NCBI GenBank assembly: GCA_023053575.1
Contig: JAKZAP010000077.1
Coordinates: 1-64,000 of the forward strand
DNA length: 64,000 nt
Direction: 5' to 3'
Origin: Branchinecta lynchi
Lineage: Eukaryota > Arthropoda > Branchiopoda > Anostraca > Branchinectidae
Shown here piece after piece: positions 58,142-64,000 of this stretch; the stretch's first letter is position 1, and each line of letters starts with the position of its first letter. The position numbers were made by a program, and so were the translations under genes. A model generated the notes under the pieces. The model did not search any database. It was given only the letters and a program-made list of their open reading frames with translations, and was not told where the DNA came from.

Positions 58142-58357
58142 ATGGACGACCCTTTTGATGATTCACTTTTAGAAAAATTAATTATTGCTGTTCAGTTCTA
58201 CCCCATTTCGTATGAGAAGCGAGAAAAGGGACATAAGAACTCTGTGCTTTTATTGAAAGCCTGGGAAAATGTGTCGAATACATCATCATCATCCATAGGC
58301 GTATTCTCGCCGTTCCCCAAGGACTCTTCGGGGAATCGAAGGGAACGGCGAGAATAG
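58142..58357 (+). CDS. MADF-domain exon (partial, Harbinger-associated)
   Basis: ATG at 58142 (MDDPFDDSLLEKLI); the frame is open from 58064 but its upstream part overlaps the transposon end. Residues about 9-48 match a MADF domain: LLEKLI, FYPISYEK, KNSVLLLKAWENVS (hydrophobic-Tyr-Lys-Trp pattern). MADF/SANT-like proteins are the DNA-binding second gene of Harbinger elements, which supports that origin. After AWENVSN the frame runs into an inserted TATTCTCGCCGTTCCC repeat end and stops, so the gene is truncated or spliced. Confidence 0.6.
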   Translation: MDDPFDDSLLEKLIIAVQFYPISYEKREKGHKNSVLLLKAWENVSNTSSSSIGVFSPFPKDSSGNRRERRE

Positions 58358-58544
58358 AGGGAGTTACTCCACGCGGATTCCGCGTCCGGAAAACAACGAA
58401 AACACGGGGAATGCTCCCAAAATGAATCTTCTTGTAAAAATAAATATGGAGTTGACGAAGTTAGTCTTTATTTCACTTTATTTTTGTTTTTTTTATTCTT
58501 TTTTTTTTTTAAATTAATTTTACATTGCACCAACACCCAGAGAT

Positions 58545-58680
58545 GTAGTCTTGAATCTTGGTCTTGGTCTTAAGACCAGTGGCAAATTCTTAGTCTTCGT
58601 GTTGTTTTTGCGCTTCCGGTCGTCAAGACCTAGGCTGGTCTTCAAGACCCTAATTACAGCCGGATTAATTTCGACTAACG
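58545..58680. repeat. Family D CTTGGTCTTAAGACC repeat
   Basis: TCTTGGTCTTGGTCTTAAGACC followed by further TTGGTCT/AAGACC units; the same pattern recurs at 60990-61130. The motif is self-complementary (GGTCTTAAGACC). Confidence 0.7.
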
Positions 58681-59027
58681 GATTGCATCATCAGGACCAC
58701 ATTTTGGAGGTCAAGAGATTAGCGGATCAAACTATTATTTGTAGGGGCTATTCGTAGCGATCAGTGCTATATAAGCAGAGGCTTGAGGTGAGTTTCTTCA
58801 GTAACAAAATAATGGCAACCAAGAAACCTTCAGTGGTGCTTTCAACTTTGTGAAAACCTCGGACGTGGTCCGCTGTTTGCAAGTTCTGCAATGAAAAGAG
58901 CACTGACAGTAAAGGGGTTTCTTCTACTTTTGTAAGGTATGCATGCAGTATGTATAGTTAGACATTTATAGCTGACATTTTTTAATCTTAGCTACGTAAA
59001 ATATGGACAGGGATGATTGCTGGTAGC

Positions 59028-60960
59028 AGCAAGAGCTCCGAGCTCATATGGCACTTGTTACGAGTAGGTGGTGCGAGAAACGAGAAAGTAAGTCTGAGCA
59101 TTTTCCCGGAAATTCCGGTACCCCTTCGAACCGTGTTCGGATCCGGTCAGGACCCTAAAATATGCCATCTGAGGCATTCGATCTCTCTACTTTCCAAGTT
59201 TCATGCAAATCACTCCACTCGTTTAGCCCCTATGTGAGCCACGACATTTCAGGGACTCGAAAGAAATAGAAAACCGTGATTTTCGGTTTTTTTTCTTGAT
59301 CAGCTAATTATCCCTCTAAGATGATATGCCAGGGATACATATAAATTCGGATATTTCGGTTGCACTTCCGGCAAACCGTTCCCAGCGAAAAACAAAACAA
59401 AACTAAATCATAAAACCCACCACAGTCACAGCAGGAGAACGATGCGGAACCAACAGAAAATAAGACGAGAACCTAGAAAATCACGGTTTTCTATTTCTTT
59501 CGTAATGAATCGTCAGCTTGGCTTCAAACCTTATATTCAGGGACTCCCCCTCCGATTCCCCCCACTGTGGCCGAATACGACTCGGAAACATAAACTTCGT
59601 ATCCCTAACATTTCCTCTTCCCTCCCATCAGGTTTAACTCGAATCAGTGCATATCATAAAATTTCCAATTCCTGCTTCGTCCTCCTCCTGCTTTGGTCAG
59701 ATCCTGTTCGGACGCCAAATGTCAAATCTAGGCCGCATAAACTTAGTACTGTCCAACTTGCACCCCATTCGGCCCATCTGTTTGGTTTCTGTGCATGTCA
59801 CAAGGTTTTCTGACCAACCCTCCCTCCAACTCCCTCAACCATGGCCGCATTGGGTTCGGACACGTGTTTTGCATATCCAGGTCATCAGTCCTTGTCACCC
59901 ATAAAGTTTCACTTGAATCGGATCATTTTTTGGACCAATGGAAGTCAGCAATTTCCGGAGTCCCTCTCCCTCAACTTCCCGAAAATAGTCTGACCCAGGA
60001 ACGGAAGTCTTCCTAGGGCATTGTGTCGCCTTATAGTCTGGGGCCTAAGTATCAAACATGTGAAAAGTAGCTTTCCGGTCGGGGGCAGCTGATCTGACGA
60101 TGGATTCTAGGTAAATCAACCACGCTGATTCCGAATCTGGGCGGGATACTGGGATCAGACATTCACTAAAGATGTTACACACCAACACTCAACTTCGGAT
60201 GTCTTGGCGTTCCATTTCATGTTTCCAGAGCGGATCGAGCGTGCCACTAGATTCCGGATTCCCCATCCCTCCACTCCCCCCACGATGGTCGTATCAGAAA
60301 ACTACATTAACGAGTCAATCTGTTCGCGCCCCTGACAAGCCTGCCAAGTTTCATCCTAGCGCATCAGGAAGTACCGAACTCGCAGGATCACTAGAAATTC
60401 GCCCCTCCCCCCTCCCAACTCCCCCACAGTGACCGGCTCCGGTCTATTTATGTTATTTAACGTATCTAGGACTCTTCCCACCAAGTTTCATCCCCTACCC
60501 TCCACTCTAAGCGTCTTTCTGTATATCAAGTTTCATTAACGTCCGATCACCCGTTCGCAGGTTAAAAATACCTAACTTATTCCTGATTTCCCCTCCCTGG
60601 AGCCCCCTCTCCCCAAGATGGTCGATCCGGGAAAACAACTATTCTCAAGTAAATCTTCTGGGGTCCCTGACAAGCCTGCTAAGTTTCATCGTTATAGCAC
60701 ATCAGGAACCCCCACACCAACCCCCCCCCCCCAACTCCCCACAGTGAGGGGATCCGGTCCAGTTATGTCAATCCCGCATCTAGCACTTGTGCTTGTTGTT
60801 TGCACCCAATCTCTACATTTTAAGGGTTTCCCAAGATTCCCGGCACCCCCCCCTCCAACTCCCCCCAATATCACCGGGTCTGGTCTGGATTTAAAATGGG
60901 ACCCGAAGACTTCCTATTTATCAAGTTTCATTATGACATGATCACCCGGTCGTAAGTAAT
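59028..60960 (+). repeat. Family B array (second block)
   Basis: Begins with the AAGAGCTCCGAGCTCATATG head, then C-rich units with CAAGTTTCA, TCCGATCACCCGTTCGCA and CCCTCCCAACTCCCCCAC blocks, including a long poly-C near 60720. Long open frames (59442-59813, 60172-60432 and others) reflect the repeat, not genes. Confidence 0.75.
59259..59501. mobile_element. MITE with perfect 26-bp inverted repeats
   Basis: GAAAGAAATAGAAAACCGTG and six more bases (59259-59284) are the exact complement of 59476-59501. About 190 bp lie between them with no gene. No flanking duplication was seen. It interrupts a family B unit. Confidence 0.75.
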
Positions 60961-60989
60961 TCCTCAATCAATCTAGCAAAATAGACTTT

Positions 60990-61135
60990 CTTGGTCTCGG
61001 TATTGGTCTTGGTCTTAAGACCAGAGCTGGATTCTTGGTCTTTGTCTCAATGCCAGGGTGCGAATGCCAGGGTCTTAATTCCGGTGCGAAAATCTTGGCC
61101 TTGGTCTTGACGTTTTGGTCTTGTCGACATCACTG
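60990..61135. repeat. Family D CTTGGTCTTAAGACC repeat, second copy
   Basis: Repeats of TTGGTCTTGGTCTTAAGACC and TCTTGGCCTTGGTCTTGACG, as at 58545. Confidence 0.7.
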
Positions 61136-61395
61136 CAACACCAGCAAAAACTGATTCCCCTCTGAATTTGAAAGGGAGTCCATTCTGATGATGGTGATGA
61201 TAATTGGAGCATTCCCCGTCCGTGGGGACTCGCGAGAATACGGGGAGTGAGTCCCCGGGACAGACAAAAACGCGTGCTCTCCTCAAGTGGAGTCCTCGGG
61301 AACGGCGAGAATACTCCTCATGTCTCCTGTCACGTGGCTGTAATTTCAAATTTTTCGCGTTAATCTGTTGCCGACGAAAATTCAGTCTGAACATC

Positions 61396-62430
61396 CAGGC
61401 GATAAGAATCTTCTGTCGCTGTTATTGAATTGCTTGCTCTGCAGGCCTGGTGCGGTCGTTTCCACTTCAGCTTCTAACTATCGAATCCTAGACAAAGTTC
61501 AACTGACCGCCGAGGCCCTTTCTTTTCTGTAGAATTTTCAGAAACGTTAACAACGGAACGTTTTCCGGCAATACAGGTTCTAAAAAAGCATGTTCTTCAG
61601 ATTTCACGCCAGAAAGAAAAAAACACGAACTGAATTATGTTAAGCTATTCTACAAAACAGAGAATAATGAAACGCGCCGCAGGAGAAATCTTTACTAGCT
61701 TGGACAAAGATAAAGTGATGTTTCTTATAATACTTAGTAGATCTTTATTTTATGCATAAATCAGCTTGTATAATTCAAATTTGAATAGGTTATTTGTTTT
61801 TGAATGATTTTTGTAGCTATGTTATTTTTTATAAGCTTATTGCATATTCTGGTACATTTTATAAAGCAAGCTAATAAAGCTTCACAACACTATTCCACAA
61901 GAAAAACTTTTGATAGTCACTTTAAGCCATGAAACTTCTGATGAAACACTAGAACAATCAGGTAAACTGCATCTGCGGCTTGACTTTGTTGACATCTCAA
62001 ATATATCCTTTATGTCAAGCATTGCTCGGAGTTTTTGAATTTCCTGCCACGATATCCCAGCTCCAAAAATTTGGATCGCCGACATGCCAGAGAGGTAAAG
62101 ACAAGGGATAACAAGAAAACCGCCGATTTTCGTAGCGCCTTCTAAAGGAAGTTGGAAATGTTTATTTGTGAAGCACTTAATACACAGTAAAGCATTAGAA
62201 GTGTCCATTGTGCTTTAACAGATATGTGCAGGGACATACTTCTAGCATCTGCCATTTTCCCAGTCGATCCCATAAACTACTGAAAAACCATCGAATTTCT
62301 AAGAAAAGAACATGGTCAAATCTCGAGCGCCATAGAAAGTTGTGCATGGTCGATAACTGAAGGGCAGTTAAATAATAATTGGTCCCCCTCGATCCTAATT
62401 GCAGTGTAATGTCGCTGTAGTTTTTGATAA
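61396..62430. other. Intergenic, no supported gene
   Basis: AT-rich. A 108-codon minus-strand frame (61882-62208) begins MDTSNALLCIKCFTNKHFQL but shows no domain I recognise. It is the only candidate for a real but unknown short gene here. Confidence 0.4.
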
Positions 62431-62437
62431 GAAACCG

Positions 62438-62530
62438 AAGTGGTCAGGAATAATCCGGAATGGTCAGGAATACACGGAATGGTTAGGAATAATCCGGAAT
62501 GGTCAGGATTATTCCGTTATTCCGGAATGG
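62438..62530. repeat. Minisatellite, ~21 bp unit
   Basis: GGAATAATCCGGAATGGTCA-type units repeated about four times, the last partly inverted (ATTCCGTTATTCCGG). Confidence 0.85.
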
Positions 62531-62564
62531 TGTACATCAAACATGAGAGTCGTCGACCCCTCGA

Positions 62565-63047
62565 TAGAAATAGGATATTTAGTTTCACTCGTTTCTGAGC
62601 AGTTTCGGCATCGTCTCGATTGTCTGTAGCAAATGCACATGACTGTTCAAACTTTCATCCCAATAAATCCATTTGTTTGATCCCTAGACGTGCTACACGA
62701 TTTCCGGTACTCACTCATCTCCACCTACCGTGGCCGAATCTGGTTCGGAATAAAAAACAAGAGCTACGAGCTCATATGGCACTTGTACGAGTAGGCTGTA
62801 CAAGAAAGTAGATGAAAACGTCACAAAATACACCCGCCATCCAAAAAGGCGGTTCGGAAATAGAAATAGGATATTTAGTTTCACTCATTTCTGAGCAGTT
62901 CCGGCATCGTCTCGATTGCAAATGCACATGACTGTTCAAACTTTCATCCCAATAAATCCATTTGTTTGATCCCTAGACGTGCTACACGATTTCCGGTACT
63001 CACTCTATTTCCACCTACCGTGGCCGAATCTGGTTCGGAATAAAAAA
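62565..63047. repeat. ~190 bp direct duplication flanking a family B head
   Basis: 62565-62756 and 62857-63047 are near-identical (AATAGGATATTTAGTTTCAC through TGGCCGAATCTGGTTCGGAA). Between them is the ACAAGAGCTACGAGCTCATA family B head. Confidence 0.88.
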
Positions 63048-63049
63048 AA

Positions 63050-64000
63050 AATCGACCACCTAAAGCATCTTCGTTTATACCATCTACCAAGTTTCACTCG
63101 AATCTGAGCATTTTTGGAAAGTCCCGGTACCCCCTCCCCCTTCCCACCAACGTTGTCGGAGCCGGTTCGGGCCCAATCTCTTAATTCCCTCATCAAGTTT
63201 GACTGAAATTGGAGCATAGCCTATCTGCAAGTTTCCAGTACCCCCCCCCCCCCCCCCTACCTTGGCCGAATCCGGCCCAGACGCCAAATAACAAATCTAG
63301 GCCGCATAAACTCGGCACTGTCGAATTGCATCTCATTCGGTCCATCCGTTTGGTTTTTGTGCATGTCAAAAGTCCCCCACCCCCAATTCCCCTAATCGTG
63401 GTCGCATATGGTTCGAACGCATGTTTTACATGTCGAGGCCATCGATTCGTATCACCCATGAAGTTTCACTCGAATCAGACCACTCATTCGCAATTTATAG
63501 AAGTCCATATTTCTCTTCTCTTGCTCCCCCAAAAATGCTCGGATCTAGGAACGGAAGTTTCCGGGGGTATGTTGTGTCAGGTTTTTAAGTCAAGATAATT
63601 CGGGTCGCTAATATGCCTGCAAAGTTTCGTTGTCGTTTTACATCTGGAACTATTCTAACTCACGACTACCGGAATTCTAGGAAACCCCCTCCAACTCCCC
63701 CCACAGAGCCCCAAAATCCCTCCCGATCCCTCCACTTTAAGCGTTTCTCAAAATTTCCGGTTCCCTCCTCCAACTCCCCCCAGTGTTATGGGATCCGGCC
63801 CGGATTTAAAGTGAGGTGTCTGAGACACGAGGTCATCCTAAATATCAATTTTCATCAAGATCCGATCACCCGTTCGCAAGCTAAAAATACCTCAAATTTT
63901 GGCTTCAACCTCCTTCCACTCCCCCCCCCCCAGATGGTCGAATCGGGGAATTGATGATTTCCTATTTAAGCTGGTCGGGTCCCAGACATGCCTGTCAATT
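63050..64000 (+). repeat. Family B array (third block, runs to window end)
   Basis: C-rich units with poly-C at 63241-63257 and 63921-63931, plus GCCGAATCCGG, TCCGATCACCCGTTCGCAAG and CATGCCTGTCAA-type blocks. The array continues beyond the window. Confidence 0.75.

Larger units (their letters stand above)
58003..61395. mobile_element. Harbinger-like DNA transposon with nested repeats
   Basis: The left end has GGTTCACACTGAGG followed by GAGATTTTCGTCGCC (58010-58045). The right end has GCCGACGAAAATTCAGTCTGAAC (61372-61394), an imperfect inverse. Inside are a MADF exon (58142), inverted TATTCTCGCCGTTCCC termini of a further element (58304 and 61297-61313), a 26-bp inverted-repeat MITE (59259-59501), a family B array and family D. 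The target duplication could not be fixed, and no transposase was seen. Confidence 0.5.

Noticed and set aside
59442..60941. Pro/Ser-rich ORFs of 85-123 codons
   Set aside because: They are translations of the CCCCC-AACTCCCCC repeat units and lack consistent start or splice signals.
1..64000. Prokaryotic-type defence system or CRISPR array
   Set aside because: No operon-like gene clusters or regularly spaced short repeats with unique spacers; the content is that of an animal nuclear genome.

Overview
The window is repeat-rich, AT-rich eukaryotic DNA from what is most likely an invertebrate animal. Supporting signs are spliced gene fragments (a microcephalin-like BRCT exon and a Pim-type kinase), non-LTR retrotransposons of the I-like and PHD/CR1-like types, a MADF-bearing Harbinger-like transposon, MITEs and C-rich interspersed repeats. 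The clade cannot be fixed from sequence alone; a crustacean or other arthropod is a guess. No bacterial operons, rRNA genes, CRISPR arrays or intact tRNA genes were seen.

Region 1 (1-28586) is a head-to-tail array of a near-identical ~7.74 kb unit: three full copies (the third enlarged to 9.1 kb by an internal duplication plus a ~515 bp insert) and a fourth cut off by a 100-N assembly gap (28587-28686). Each unit holds ~0.5-0.8 kb internal subrepeats that encode a recurring short peptide in small ORFs, a C-rich family B fragment, a cruciform-prone hairpin module, a ~295 bp MITE, a Harbinger-like terminus and two weak, phase-compatible candidate exons. It is not an rDNA, histone or snRNA array that I can recognise.

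Region 2 (28687-37260) holds a nested set of mobile elements. A ~1.3 kb foldback element (29872-37049), with ~610 bp inverted arms made of short degenerate repeats and a 9-bp target duplication, inserted into an older MITE-like repeat (family C). A nearly complete I-like non-LTR retrotransposon then inserted into its left arm. That retrotransposon has ORF1 with three zinc knuckles and ORF2 with APE endonuclease, RT and RNase H; its only visible coding lesion is one in-frame TAG.

Region 3 (37260-47700) has fragments of a second, decayed minus-strand LINE with a PHD-like ORF1, split by a MITE and apparently permuted. It also has a TA-flanked MITE, a tRNA-Gly-like relic, and family A and B arrays.

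Region 4 (47700-64000) carries a microcephalin (MCPH1)-like BRCT exon whose tail changes frame, a minus-strand Pim-kinase pseudogene, a Harbinger-like element with a MADF exon, and long stretches of degenerate ~120-130 bp repeats (families A, B and E). The only host-gene candidates with family-level support are the MCPH1-like exon and the Pim relic; most of the rest is mobile or repeat DNA.
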